The notes below the pieces were generated by a model. It was not told the origin of the DNA. It saw nothing but the letters and a program-made list of their open reading frames with translations, and searched no databases. From an uncultured Anaerofilum sp. (GTDB lineage Bacteria; Bacillota; Clostridia; Oscillospirales; Ruminococcaceae): a DNA stretch of 45,331 nucleotides. Made by a program: the position numbers and the translations under genes. Below, one piece after another: positions 1 through 7,992 of this stretch. Location of the stretch: assembly GCA_944385935.1 (NCBI GenBank), contig CALWZC010000019.1, forward strand, positions 1-45,331, in the 5' to 3' direction. Numbering within the stretch: the first letter of the stretch is position 1; each line of letters begins with the position of its first letter.

Positions 1-25
1 CCCGTTCAGTACAGGACCGAACGGG
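1..25. other. Short inverted repeat at window edge
   Basis: Arms CCCGTTC (1-7) and GAACGGG (19-25) are perfect complements around an 11-base loop. No T-run follows directly, so it is a weak terminator candidate for a gene to the left of the window, or a plain palindrome. Confidence 0.3.
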
Positions 26-61
26 GCTTCCTCTAAATTATTTTTCTGTGTCTACTTTTGC

Positions 62-88
62 TTGACAATTGCAGTTTCGGTATATAAT
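62..88 (+). promoter_or_regulatory. Promoter-like TTGACA / TATAAT pair, short spacer
   Basis: Perfect TTGACA (62-67) and TATAAT (83-88) boxes are separated by only 15 bases, against the usual 17. If real, it would drive the helicase remnant, and the TTG codon at 62 would be part of the -35 box and not a start. The short spacer makes strong activity doubtful. Confidence 0.35.
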
Positions 89-1422
89 GAAAAACTATAT
101 AATTCACCGAAACAGCAGCTTCGCAAGTTAATAATCAAATATGATCACATATTTATTGAACACTACAAAGAAAATACACTGGCAATTATTAGTGCTATTA
201 AAAGACTGACACAAAATGGTATTGAAAATTACACCAACATGGTGAATTATTGGATGCAAACAACTGGCGTTTTGCTTTGCGATGAAAAAAGGATGCATTA
301 CTTAATATGTTTTCTCAATCAAAAGTGTCACTTATTTATGGTTCTGCTGGTACTGGAAAAACATATTTGATAAACCACATCTCAAATATGTTTTCAGGTA
401 AATCAAGGATGTATTTAGCACAAACTAACTCGGCTGTGAATAACTTGAGGCGGAAGATTGTAGCATCATCGAATTGTACATTTAAGACAATTTCGCAATT
501 TGTAAATAGAAGGTATGAAGAGAAAACAAAATGCGATATTTTAATAATTGATGAGTGCAGTACTGTAAATAATCAGGATATGAGAAAGGTGCTTGAGCAA
601 GCAGACTTCGAGTTGCTTATTCTGGTTGGAGATACATATCAAATTGAAGCCATACAGTTCGGCAATTGGTTTGAGTCTATACGATTCTTTTTGCCTAAAA
701 CCTCGGTGTGTGAATTGAAAACCCCATACAGGACTGAAAGCCAAGCTCTTCTTAATATTTGGACAGATGTTAGAGAAATGAGAGGAGATATTTACGATCT
801 ACTTCAGACATATGGTTGTTCTGCTAATTTGGATAAGTCGATTTTTACTCCTGTTGCATATAGCGAGATAATTTTGTGCCTGAATTATGGTGGCTTATAT
901 GGAATTAATAATATAAATCATTTTCTTCAAGAAAATAATTCAGGTGAAACCATTTGGAGAGGTATTCAGCGCTATAAAATAGGGGATCCAATTTTATTCA
1001 ATAATGCAGCTGACAGATTTTTTACACGCACGGATGCTCAACTCCCTGTTATACATAACAATATGTCCGGCCGAATTGTTGGTTTCCAACTGCTTAATGA
1101 AGGAAAAGCAAATGAAGGAATACAATTTGATATTGAAATAGATAGACCACTTATTGATATGGATACAAACAATATGGACTTCGATATTGTTGGGAATGCA
1201 TCAAATGGGAATTCAATAATTCGTTTTGTCGTAAATAAGACAAAAACTACGGATGAAGATGATGATGGTTCATCTAAAGCGATTGTACCATTTCAAGTTG
1301 CCTATGCAATATCAATTCATAAAGCTCAGGGCTTAGAATATGACTCTGTTAAAGTGATAATTACTGATGAAGTAGATGAGTTGATTACACATAGTATTTT
1401 TTATACAGCTGCCATCATATAG
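62..1422 (+). pseudogene. RecD-like SF1 helicase remnant, frameshifted and 3'-truncated
   Basis: The window reads an N-terminal piece in one frame (62-290) and the ATPase core in another (307-1422). Adding one A to the A-run at 285-290 joins them as ...DEK-KDALLNMFSQSKVS..., a smooth protein sequence, so the shift is a one-base loss. The core has Walker A GSAGTGKT, Walker B LLIIDECS, a helicase motif III-like LVGDTYQIEAIQF, KTPYRT and the motif V-like SIHKAQGLEYDSV. These place it among RecD/UvrD-type superfamily 1 helicases. It stops at FYTA-AII, exactly where the family continues into the conserved ITRA motif VI, so the 3' end is lost. The left end is uncertain; no good start with a ribosome binding site is seen. 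Such helicases are common cargo of integrative elements, and a recombinase remnant lies next to it. The lesions make it almost certainly non-functional. Confidence 0.85.
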
Positions 1423-1423
1423 T

Positions 1424-1465
1424 AAAAATTCCTCCATGATATACTTTTGGCATGGAGGAATTTTT
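1424..1465. repeat. Perfect 15-bp inverted repeat overlapping recombinase ribosome binding site
   Basis: AAAAATTCCTCCATG (1424-1438) and its exact complement (1451-1465) flank a 12-base loop. The right arm contains the GGAGG ribosome binding site of the recombinase fragment that starts at 1466, so the hairpin would hide that site in a read-through transcript. The T-run at the right arm also allows a terminator role for the helicase remnant. Confidence 0.7.
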
Positions 1466-1565
1466 ATGATACCAGAAATGAGCTCTTTTTCTCACAAGAA
1501 AGAAAAATTGCAAGTTACAGCTTACTGTCGAGTCAGCACGAAGCATACAGAACAGCTGGAAAGTG
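1466..1565 (+). pseudogene. Serine site-specific recombinase, N-terminal remnant
   Basis: ATG at 1466 follows a GGAGG site with good spacing. The first ~35 residues include VTAYCRVSTKHTEQLES, the typical beginning of large serine recombinases: the YCRVST segment carries the catalytic Ser and an Arg, and normally continues with LENQ and similar. After about 1565 the reading frame no longer resembles the family and soon runs antisense through the lacI gene, so the gene is cut off after the N-terminal strand. The catalytic domain is incomplete and it cannot be active. Its break marks the left edge of the GC-rich sugar module. Confidence 0.75.
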
Positions 1566-1639
1566 GGGCTTATTGTATCTGGAAAGACTTGAGTCCAGAG
1601 GTTCTATCCGCTGATCATGCGATTGTAAAGAAGGGTGAG

Positions 1640-2686
1640 TTATACCAGCGAAGACGGCAGGGCATGTGTAGATGCCCGCCAAACCGGAGTTGTCTGAATA
1701 TAGCAGCAGCGGTAGGGGAGATTGGGGCGCTGAATGCGGTCCAGCAAAATTCCTGCGGCGATGAAGCCCATCTCACTGCTGGGAATGTGCACGGTGGAAA
1801 GCTGGGGTTCCGCCACAGTCGCTTCCGGGGAATCGTCAAACCCCATTACCATCACATCCGAGGGAATCTGCAGCCCCATGTATTTCAAGGCTTTCATTAG
1901 GTTAATGGCCAGATAATCGTTGGCGCAGACGAAAGCATCCGGCAGATTAGGCATTGCACGCAGCTGTTCCACCAGCCAGGCGGCTTCCCCATAAGGCGAG
2001 CTGTTGGGCGCGACCACACACAGCTTCGGGTCCAGAGCCAGGCCGGCTCGGGCAAGTGCGGTGCGGAATCCGTTGAAGCGCTCATAGAAACTGTTGCAAT
2101 GCGTGTGATCACCCACGAAGCCCAGCGTTCGTGCTCCCTGCTCGATCAGCTGCGTGGTGACCGCGATGGAACTGGTGGTGTTTTCCATCGAGATAAAATC
2201 CCCGGCCATAGCGGAAAAATCCGCCCGGGCATAGGTATCGGAGAAAAGGACCGGAAGCCCGAGCTGACAGATGAAGTCGGTATAGCGGCGGTCAAACATT
2301 TCGATACACAGGATACCGGCGGTGTTTTCCAAAACGAAGTTGGCGGGCAGGCGGCAGTCCTGATGCTCATCTGCCTGGATCTCGTAGATCATCAAGGTAT
2401 AACCCGCACGGCTCATCCGGTTTGCAAAACTGGAAATGAAATTGGAGCCGTAGTGGTTCCGGCCTGGCATGCACAGGGTCAGAAGTGCAATGCTGCGCCC
2501 CTGCGGTGCAGGCGTATTTTCCGGCACAGTCAATTGACGATAACCCATTTGGCGAGCCATGGTCAGAACTTGCTGGCGTGTGACTTCGGGTACGCTGCCC
2601 CGGTCGTTAAACACTTTTGATACGGTATTGCGCGAAAGGCCGCATGCAGCAGCAATATCCTGCATGGTGATCTTCTTTGTGGCCAC
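1640..2686 (-). CDS. LacI-family transcriptional repressor of the fructoside operon
   Basis: A 348-residue protein of normal LacI/GalR length. Residues 5-50 form the DNA-binding helix-turn-helix and hinge region (ITMQDIAAACGLSRNTVSKV). The remainder is the periplasmic-binding-like effector domain, with typical segments near GFDDSPEATVAEPQLSTVHI. The start is GTG at 2686, placed 7 bases after AGGAGGG (2694-2700); the nearby ATG at 2691-2693 is out of frame and too close to that site. It is transcribed divergently from the sugar ABC/GH32/fructokinase operon, so it most likely represses that operon in response to sucrose, fructose or a fructo-oligosaccharide. The effector is inferred from the neighbours, not seen. 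Its GC content is high, like the operon it faces and unlike the flanks. Confidence 0.92.
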   Translation of the reverse strand: MATKKITMQDIAAACGLSRNTVSKVFNDRGSVPEVTRQQVLTMARQMGYRQLTVPENTPAPQGRSIALLTLCMPGRNHYGSNFISSFANRMSRAGYTLMIYEIQADEHQDCRLPANFVLENTAGILCIEMFDRRYTDFICQLGLPVLFSDTYARADFSAMAGDFISMENTTSSIAVTTQLIEQGARTLGFVGDHTHCNSFYERFNGFRTALARAGLALDPKLCVVAPNSSPYGEAAWLVEQLRAMPNLPDAFVCANDYLAINLMKALKYMGLQIPSDVMVMGFDDSPEATVAEPQLSTVHIPSSEMGFIAAGILLDRIQRPNLPYRCCYIQTTPVWRASTHALPSSLV

Positions 2687-2719
2687 GAACCATCCCTCCT
2701 GTGAGTTCCTTTCCTATTT

Positions 2720-2747
2720 ATTATACCGCAAAAATGCAAAAGCGCAA
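2720..2747 (-). promoter_or_regulatory. Probable lacI-type gene promoter
   Basis: On the minus strand there is TATAAT (complement of 2720-2725) with TTGCGC (complement of 2742-2747) 16 bases upstream, about 35 bases before the GTG start. The -10 box is perfect and the -35 box weak. Confidence 0.5.
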
Positions 2748-2756
2748 GAATGTAAA

Positions 2757-2924
2757 CAAATGTAAAACCATATTTCTCATTTGCACAATTCCTAAGAAAC
2801 CCCTTTGTATATGCCTACAAATCCATAAAAAAGCCGGATTAGTCCGTTGACAAAGAAGAAAAGTTGGCGTATAGTAAATGCATGAGGTTACAAAATGTAA
2901 ATTAAATTTGTGCAAATGTAAAAC
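2757..2924. promoter_or_regulatory. Candidate LacI operator repeats in the divergent region
   Basis: Two short repeats flank the operon promoter. CAAATGTAAAAC occurs directly at 2757-2768 and 2913-2924. CATTTGCACAA (2778-2788) recurs inverted as TTGTGCAAATG (2908-2918). The TTTGTGCAAA core at 2907-2916 is nearly palindromic, the shape expected of a LacI-family site, and lies just after the operon start point. Assignment to this repressor is inferred. Confidence 0.45.
2847..2875 (+). promoter_or_regulatory. Strong sigma-A-type promoter of the sugar operon
   Basis: TTGACA (2847-2852), 17-base spacer, TATAGT (2870-2875). Transcription would begin near 2882, about 57 bases before the first permease and directly upstream of the candidate operator. 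Confidence 0.8.
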
Positions 2925-2938
2925 AGGAGATGAGGATC

Positions 2939-3865
2939 ATGAGTCTACCAAAATTCCCGGATGCGCAGACCCGGCACCAAAAGCTGGTCTACGTGAAAAA
3001 CAACTGGCAGCTTTATGTGTTTTTTGCAATGCCTGCCGTTCTGCTGACGCTCATCTTTAAGTATGTGCCCATGGGCGGCCTGGCGATTGCGTTTGAGGAT
3101 TACAATAATCGCCTGGGCATTTTTGGAAGCGAATGGATCTGGTTTGAAAACTTTCAGCGCTTCCTTTCCTCCACGGAATTCCCGCGCCTGATGATGAACA
3201 CATTGAAGCTCAGCGTTTACGGCCTGCTGTGGGGCTTTTTTCCGCCCATCATCCTGGCGATTCTGCTCTCCCGAGTGCGGCGGGTGGGGCTGCGCAAAAA
3301 GATTCAGCTGCTGATCTATGCGCCCAACTTCATTTCGGTGATCGTAATGGCCGGTATGATCATTGCCTTCCTTTCTCCGGTCGGCCCCATCAATGCGGCG
3401 CTGGGTACGCAGTCCAACCTGATGACCGACCCGGGAGCATTCCGTTCCATCTACATCATCAGCGGAATCTGGCAGGGCGCCGGTTGGGCGTCCATCATCT
3501 ACACAGCGGCCCTGTCCGGTGTGAGCGGGGATCTGATCGACGCCTGCAACATTGACGGCGCAAGCCTGCTGCAGCAGATCTGGAATGTGGACATTCCCAC
3601 CCTGAAGCCCATCATGGTGATTCAGTTCATCCTGTCGGCGGGCCAGATCATGAACATAGGCTTTGAAAAAGCGCTCGCCCTTCAGACCGACCTGAACCGT
3701 GCCACATCGGAGATCATTCCCACCTATGTGTATCGGCTGGGCCTGGAAATCGGCGATTATGGCTATTCCACGGCGGTTGGCCTGTTCAATGCGGTGATCA
3801 ACGTGGCACTGCTGCTTGCTGTGAATGCCATTGTGAGCCGCCTTAACGAAGGCGAAGGCCTGTAA
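2939..3865 (+). CDS. Sugar ABC transporter permease, LplB type
   Basis: A 308-residue integral membrane protein with about six hydrophobic segments, of the LplB/YteP-type CUT1 permease family. The cytoplasmic EAA loop that docks on the ATPase is seen around residues 195-225 (IDACNIDGASLLQQIWNVD). ATG at 2939 is preferred because AGGAGA (2925-2930) lies 8 bases before it; the in-frame ATG at 2930 overlaps that site. It is the first gene of the operon and is followed after 16 bases by the second permease. No ATPase gene is present; CUT1 systems of this kind commonly share an MsmK-type ATPase encoded elsewhere. The substrate is inferred from the GH32 and fructokinase genes to be sucrose or a fructo-oligosaccharide. 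Confidence 0.9.
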   Translation: MSLPKFPDAQTRHQKLVYVKNNWQLYVFFAMPAVLLTLIFKYVPMGGLAIAFEDYNNRLGIFGSEWIWFENFQRFLSSTEFPRLMMNTLKLSVYGLLWGFFPPIILAILLSRVRRVGLRKKIQLLIYAPNFISVIVMAGMIIAFLSPVGPINAALGTQSNLMTDPGAFRSIYIISGIWQGAGWASIIYTAALSGVSGDLIDACNIDGASLLQQIWNVDIPTLKPIMVIQFILSAGQIMNIGFEKALALQTDLNRATSEIIPTYVYRLGLEIGDYGYSTAVGLFNAVINVALLLAVNAIVSRLNEGEGL

Positions 3866-3881
3866 GAAAGGGGTATCGTTC

Positions 3882-4772
3882 ATGGAAACCAGACAGTTTT
3901 ATACCCGCAAGGACAAAATCGTTCTTGCCTGCGGCAATGTGTTGCTGGCGCTGTTTGCGCTGGCCGTGCTGGTGCCTCTGGTCTATGTGGTGCTGGCATC
4001 CTTCATTGATCCGGTGGTTCTGACCAATCAGGGCATCAGCCTTCTGCCGAAGGACTGGACGCTGGAAGGCTACCGCCGGGTGTTCCAGGATAAGATGATC
4101 GCCCGTGGCTTCCTCAATTCGTTCCTGTATTCGTCTTCCTTTGCTGCATTTTCCGCCGTCGTTTGTTTGCTGGCGGCCTATCCGCTGAGTCTGCCCAATT
4201 TTGTGGGTCGCAAGGCGCTGAACACCTTCTTCCTCATCACCATGTTTTTCGGCGGCGGTTTGATGCCCACTTATTTGTTGGTATCCAATCTGAACCTGAT
4301 CAACAGCCCGCTGGCACTGATCCTGCCCGGCGCGGTGAATGTGTGGAACATCATTCTGGCGCGTACTTATTATAAATCCATCCCGCAGGAGCTGCATGAA
4401 GCGGCGGCGCTGGACGGCGCCTCGGAGCTGCAATATTTCTTCCGGGTCCTGTTTCCGGTGTGCAAGCCCATCATTGCGGTGCTGGTGCTTTACCAGTTCG
4501 TTGGCATGTGGAACAGCTACTTTGATGCCATGATCTATTTGGAGGATCAGTCGCTGCAGCCGCTGCAGCTGGTGATCCGCTCGATCCTGGTGCAGAATAC
4601 CCCGCGCCCCGGCATGGTAGCCGACGCCCAGAACGCTGCCATGATGGCCAAAATCGCCGAGCAGCTCAAGTATGCGACCATCGTGGTTTCCAGCGTGCCG
4701 CTGCTGGTCATGTATCCCTTCTTCCAGAAGTATTTCGAGAAGGGCGTCATGCTGGGCTCTGTAAAAGGCTGA
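3882..4772 (+). CDS. Sugar ABC transporter permease, YtcP/LplC type
   Basis: A 296-residue partner permease with about six membrane segments and the EAA loop (LHEAAALDGASELQYFFRVL) near residues 167-186. The C-terminal QKYFEKGVMLGSVKG ending is characteristic of YtcP/AraQ-like CUT1 permeases. An AAGAAAGGGG site lies 8 bases before the ATG. With the preceding gene it would form the heterodimeric membrane channel of the importer. GC-rich codon use matches the rest of the module. Confidence 0.9.
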   Translation: METRQFYTRKDKIVLACGNVLLALFALAVLVPLVYVVLASFIDPVVLTNQGISLLPKDWTLEGYRRVFQDKMIARGFLNSFLYSSSFAAFSAVVCLLAAYPLSLPNFVGRKALNTFFLITMFFGGGLMPTYLLVSNLNLINSPLALILPGAVNVWNIILARTYYKSIPQELHEAAALDGASELQYFFRVLFPVCKPIIAVLVLYQFVGMWNSYFDAMIYLEDQSLQPLQLVIRSILVQNTPRPGMVADAQNAAMMAKIAEQLKYATIVVSSVPLLVMYPFFQKYFEKGVMLGSVKG

Positions 4773-4835
4773 CCGACGTTCTGTAAGGACGTTCGATATT
4801 ATGCAACACAGCGATTAAGAAAAGGAGAGAATCTG

Positions 4836-6443
4836 ATGAATATGATTTCCAAACGCGCACTGGCGCTGGCAGGCGCAGCCGCGCTGGCCCTGACGGCCCT
4901 GACCGGGTGCGGCTCCGCGCAGGAGAGCGCTGCTGCTTCGGTGGACGCTGCAACTGCCAATTTTCCGCTGACTGAGACCGTTACCTTTACTGCATTGACT
5001 CATGAGCCCTCGTTTGCCGGGCAGGAGATCAACGACCGGCTGATCGCCCAGCGTCTGGAGGAGGCAACCAACGTTCACATTGACTGGACGGTGTATGTGG
5101 ACGACCAGTTCGGCGAGAAAAAGCAACTGGCTCTGGCCAAGAAGGAACTGCCGGACATTGTGTTCGATGCGCAGATGAGCCAGTATGATCTGCTGCGCTA
5201 CGCGAAGGACGGCACCATCGTGGCAGTGGATGAGCTGATTGACCAGTACATGCCCAACCTGAAAAAGATTCTGGACGAAAACCCCGAGTACCGCGCCCTC
5301 ATCACCGCACCGGACGGCCACATTTATTCCTTCCCCTGGATCGAGGAGCTGGGCAACGGCAAAGAAGCCATTCAGTCCATCAGTGGTATTCCCTGGATCA
5401 ACAAGGCCTGGCTGGATGAGCTGGGCCTGGCAATGCCCACCACTCCCGAGGAACTGACCGAGGTGCTGCGTGCGTTCAAGCAGGCCCATCCGGACAGTCT
5501 GCCCCTTTCCTTCGTGATGAATGGCGGCAATGAGGACGTGGGCGTGCTGCTGAGCGCCTTTGGCTACGGCGACAATGCCGACCATTATGTGGTCAATAAC
5601 GACAAGCAGGTGATCTACACCCTGGCCGACGAGGGTATCATCCCCGGTCTGGAGTGGCTGCACAGCCTCTATGCCGAAGGGCTCATCGACCCCGAGGTGT
5701 TCACCCAGGATTACAACACCTACGTGTCCAAGGCAGCCGGCGACCGTTATGGCCTGTTCCTTGCCTGGGATAACACCAGCGCTGGTACTCCCGATAACTA
5801 TGTGGCGTTGCCCCCGCTGAAAAATGCGGACGGCGAGGCTGCGGTCACCCGGCAGAACGCAATGGGCTTCGAGATCGGCCGCTGCGTGATCACCGGTACC
5901 AACCCCAACCCCGCTCTCACTGCCAAGTGGATCGATCAGCTGTATGACCCCATTCAGTCGGTACAGGATAACTGGGGCACCTACGGCGACACCGCACAGG
6001 ACAACATCTTCGAGATGAAAGAGGACGGCACCCTGCAGCATCTGCCTGTCCCGGCGGGTGTGGTTCCCTATGAGCTGCGCATGAAGACCAATCTGGGCGG
6101 CCCTCTGGCTGTGCTGGACAGCTACTACGGTGTTTACACCACCAAGCCGGACGACGCTGCTCTGCGCCTGGATATCATTTCGCAGCTGTTTGCCCCGGCA
6201 ATGGAGAGCGAATATAACTATCCGCCCATCTTCTTTGACATCGACACCACCGACCGCATTACCCAGATCGAGACCGACCTGAAGCCCTACGCGGAAAGCC
6301 AGAAGGCGGCCTGGATCATGAATGGCGGCGCTGCCGAGGAATGGGATGCTTACATTGCCAAGCTTGACCAGATGAATCTGCAGGAGCTTCTGCAGCTCAA
6401 GCAAACAGGACTGGACAATTATTTTGCCAGCATGAACGGCTAA
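4836..6443 (+). CDS. Extracellular sugar-binding lipoprotein (solute-binding protein)
   Basis: A 535-residue large solute-binding protein of the type that accompanies LplB/YtcP permeases. A lipoprotein signal is clear: positively charged start, Ala/Leu-rich core and lipobox LTGC with the lipidated Cys at residue 25. The mature protein would be tethered outside the membrane and deliver sugar to the permeases. ATG at 4836 follows AGGAG (4823-4827) with 8 bases between. A strong hairpin directly after the stop probably stabilises this mRNA, in line with the usual excess of binding protein over permease. Specificity for fructosides is inferred from the operon. Confidence 0.9.
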   Translation: MNMISKRALALAGAAALALTALTGCGSAQESAAASVDAATANFPLTETVTFTALTHEPSFAGQEINDRLIAQRLEEATNVHIDWTVYVDDQFGEKKQLALAKKELPDIVFDAQMSQYDLLRYAKDGTIVAVDELIDQYMPNLKKILDENPEYRALITAPDGHIYSFPWIEELGNGKEAIQSISGIPWINKAWLDELGLAMPTTPEELTEVLRAFKQAHPDSLPLSFVMNGGNEDVGVLLSAFGYGDNADHYVVNNDKQVIYTLADEGIIPGLEWLHSLYAEGLIDPEVFTQDYNTYVSKAAGDRYGLFLAWDNTSAGTPDNYVALPPLKNADGEAAVTRQNAMGFEIGRCVITGTNPNPALTAKWIDQLYDPIQSVQDNWGTYGDTAQDNIFEMKEDGTLQHLPVPAGVVPYELRMKTNLGGPLAVLDSYYGVYTTKPDDAALRLDIISQLFAPAMESEYNYPPIFFDIDTTDRITQIETDLKPYAESQKAAWIMNGGAAEEWDAYIAKLDQMNLQELLQLKQTGLDNYFASMNG

Positions 6444-6450
6444 AAATAAC

Positions 6451-6479
6451 TGCCTGCCGTGCCAGGCGCACGGCAGGCA
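6451..6479 (+). terminator. Intercistronic hairpin after binding-protein gene
   Basis: TGCCTGCCGTG (6451-6461) and its exact complement (6469-6479) form an 11-bp GC-rich stem with a 7-base loop, followed by AATTTTATT. It is either a partial terminator or an mRNA-stabilising element that lowers GH32 and fructokinase expression relative to the binding protein. Confidence 0.65.
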
Positions 6480-6501
6480 AATTTTATTACGGAGAAAAAC
6501 A

Positions 6502-7968
6502 ATGCAACAAGCTAATACTCTTTGCAGGGCTCGCCAGTATGAGTCGGACCACCGCACTCCTCTGGAACAGCGCCCGGTATTTCATGCGGTACCCCCGGTG
6601 GGCTGGTGCAATGACCCCAACGGCTGGTCCTGCTACGAGGGACAGTACCATCTGTTCTATCAGTATCACCCCTATTCCAACTGCTGGGGCCCCATGCATT
6701 GGGGACATACCGTGACCACCGATTTCCTTCACTGGAACGACCAGCCCTGCGCGCTGGCTCCGGATTCGCCCTTTGATGAAAAAGGCTGTTTTTCCGGTGG
6801 AGCAGTGGAATGGCAGGGCAAACAGCTGCTGCTTTACACCGGCGTTATGCCGGAGAACGACGGAGAGATCCAGCAGCAATGCATGGCTGTGGGCGATGGA
6901 CGGGACTATACCAAGGCGTCTGCCCCGGTGCTGCCCTGTGAACAGCAGCCGGAGGGATATTCCCGCCGAGATTTCCGGGACCCCTTCCTGTTTACCCGAG
7001 ATGGAATCCTGTATATGTTGCTGGGCGGACGGGGGAAAAATGGCCACGGACGGCTGCTGCTCTACCGTAATGCTGCGCCGCTCGACCCGAACTCTCGTTG
7101 GGAATTTGTGCAGATCCTTGCGGAGAACGATGGCAGTCTGGGCAGCATGTGGGAATGCCCGAACCTGTTTGAGCTAGAAGGCCGCACGGTCGTGATTATT
7201 TCCCCCCAGTTTGTGCGCCAGACCGCAGACAACCGTTATCACTGCGGCAACGATACGGCAGCGCTGATCGGCAGCTGGGAGGGCCCCGGCACCCCCTTTG
7301 TACAGCAGGCGGACACCCCGCTGGACAGTGGCCTGGACTTTTACGCACCCCAGACGCTGGAAACGCCAGACGGGCGGCGGGTGCTCATTGGCTGGATGCA
7401 GAATTGGGATCATTGCTATCCGCCGGAGCATGCATGCTGGTATGGCCAGATGACGCTGCCCCGGGAACTGTTCTGGCAGGATGGAGCCCTGTGCCAGCGT
7501 CCGGTACGCGAGCTGGATGCAGCTCGTCGTCTGCGGATGGCATTCCAAGGTGTGGAGATTCAGGAGCAGGCAGTCCGGCTCAGTGGCGTTCAAGGCCGTG
7601 TGCTGGATTGTGAGCTTGAGGTGAATGTGACCGAAGCACGGCGCTTCGGCCTGCGCTTCGCCTGCGGCGGCGGGCACTGGGCAGAACTGCGTGTCGATCT
7701 GGAGGAAGGCCTGCTGCGTGTTGACCGTCGGCATGGAGGTGGTTTCCGAGATGCGCTGGAGCTGCGGGAAGTGCCCTTGACGGCAGTGGGCGACACCCTG
7801 AAGCTGCGCATGGTGCTGGACCGCTATTCGGCAGAGTTCTTTTTGCAGGATGGACGGCAGGCGGCCAGTCTGGCGCTTTACGATATTCCGACGGATGCGG
7901 ATGGCATCGAATTCTTTGCCAGCGGAAAAGCGCGCATGGATCTGCAGCTCTATGATCTGGCTCTGTGA
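6502..7968 (+). CDS. GH32 beta-fructofuranosidase / sucrose(-6-phosphate) hydrolase
   Basis: A 488-residue glycoside hydrolase of family 32 that cleaves the fructosyl bond of sucrose and fructo-oligosaccharides. The five-bladed propeller motifs are present: WCNDPNG at 35-41 with nucleophile Asp38, FSGGA at 97-101, RDP at 159-161 (transition-state stabiliser) and ECP at 218-220 with acid/base Glu218. A C-terminal beta-sandwich follows from about residue 340. There is no signal peptide, so it acts in the cytoplasm on sugar brought in by the ABC transporter. Because import is by ABC and not PTS, the substrate is probably unphosphorylated. ATG at 6502 follows GGAG. The fructokinase gene starts 24 bases downstream. 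Confidence 0.93.
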   Translation: MQQANTLCRARQYESDHRTPLEQRPVFHAVPPVGWCNDPNGWSCYEGQYHLFYQYHPYSNCWGPMHWGHTVTTDFLHWNDQPCALAPDSPFDEKGCFSGGAVEWQGKQLLLYTGVMPENDGEIQQQCMAVGDGRDYTKASAPVLPCEQQPEGYSRRDFRDPFLFTRDGILYMLLGGRGKNGHGRLLLYRNAAPLDPNSRWEFVQILAENDGSLGSMWECPNLFELEGRTVVIISPQFVRQTADNRYHCGNDTAALIGSWEGPGTPFVQQADTPLDSGLDFYAPQTLETPDGRRVLIGWMQNWDHCYPPEHACWYGQMTLPRELFWQDGALCQRPVRELDAARRLRMAFQGVEIQEQAVRLSGVQGRVLDCELEVNVTEARRFGLRFACGGGHWAELRVDLEEGLLRVDRRHGGGFRDALELREVPLTAVGDTLKLRMVLDRYSAEFFLQDGRQAASLALYDIPTDADGIEFFASGKARMDLQLYDLAL

Positions 7969-7992
7969 ATGGAACACAGGAGGTATATGGGT

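Noticed and set aside
1436-1900. 154-codon plus-strand frame as a complete protein
   Set aside because: Only its first part (1466-1565) is recombinase; the rest runs antisense through the end of the lacI-type gene.
2945-3883. 312-codon minus-strand open frame
   Set aside because: Mirror of the first permease gene; composition rich in His/Gln/Asp and no start signal.
4815-6557. 580-codon open frame on the minus strand
   Set aside because: It lies wholly antisense to the solute-binding lipoprotein gene, has no family motifs, and is explained by the GC-rich codon bias of the sense gene.
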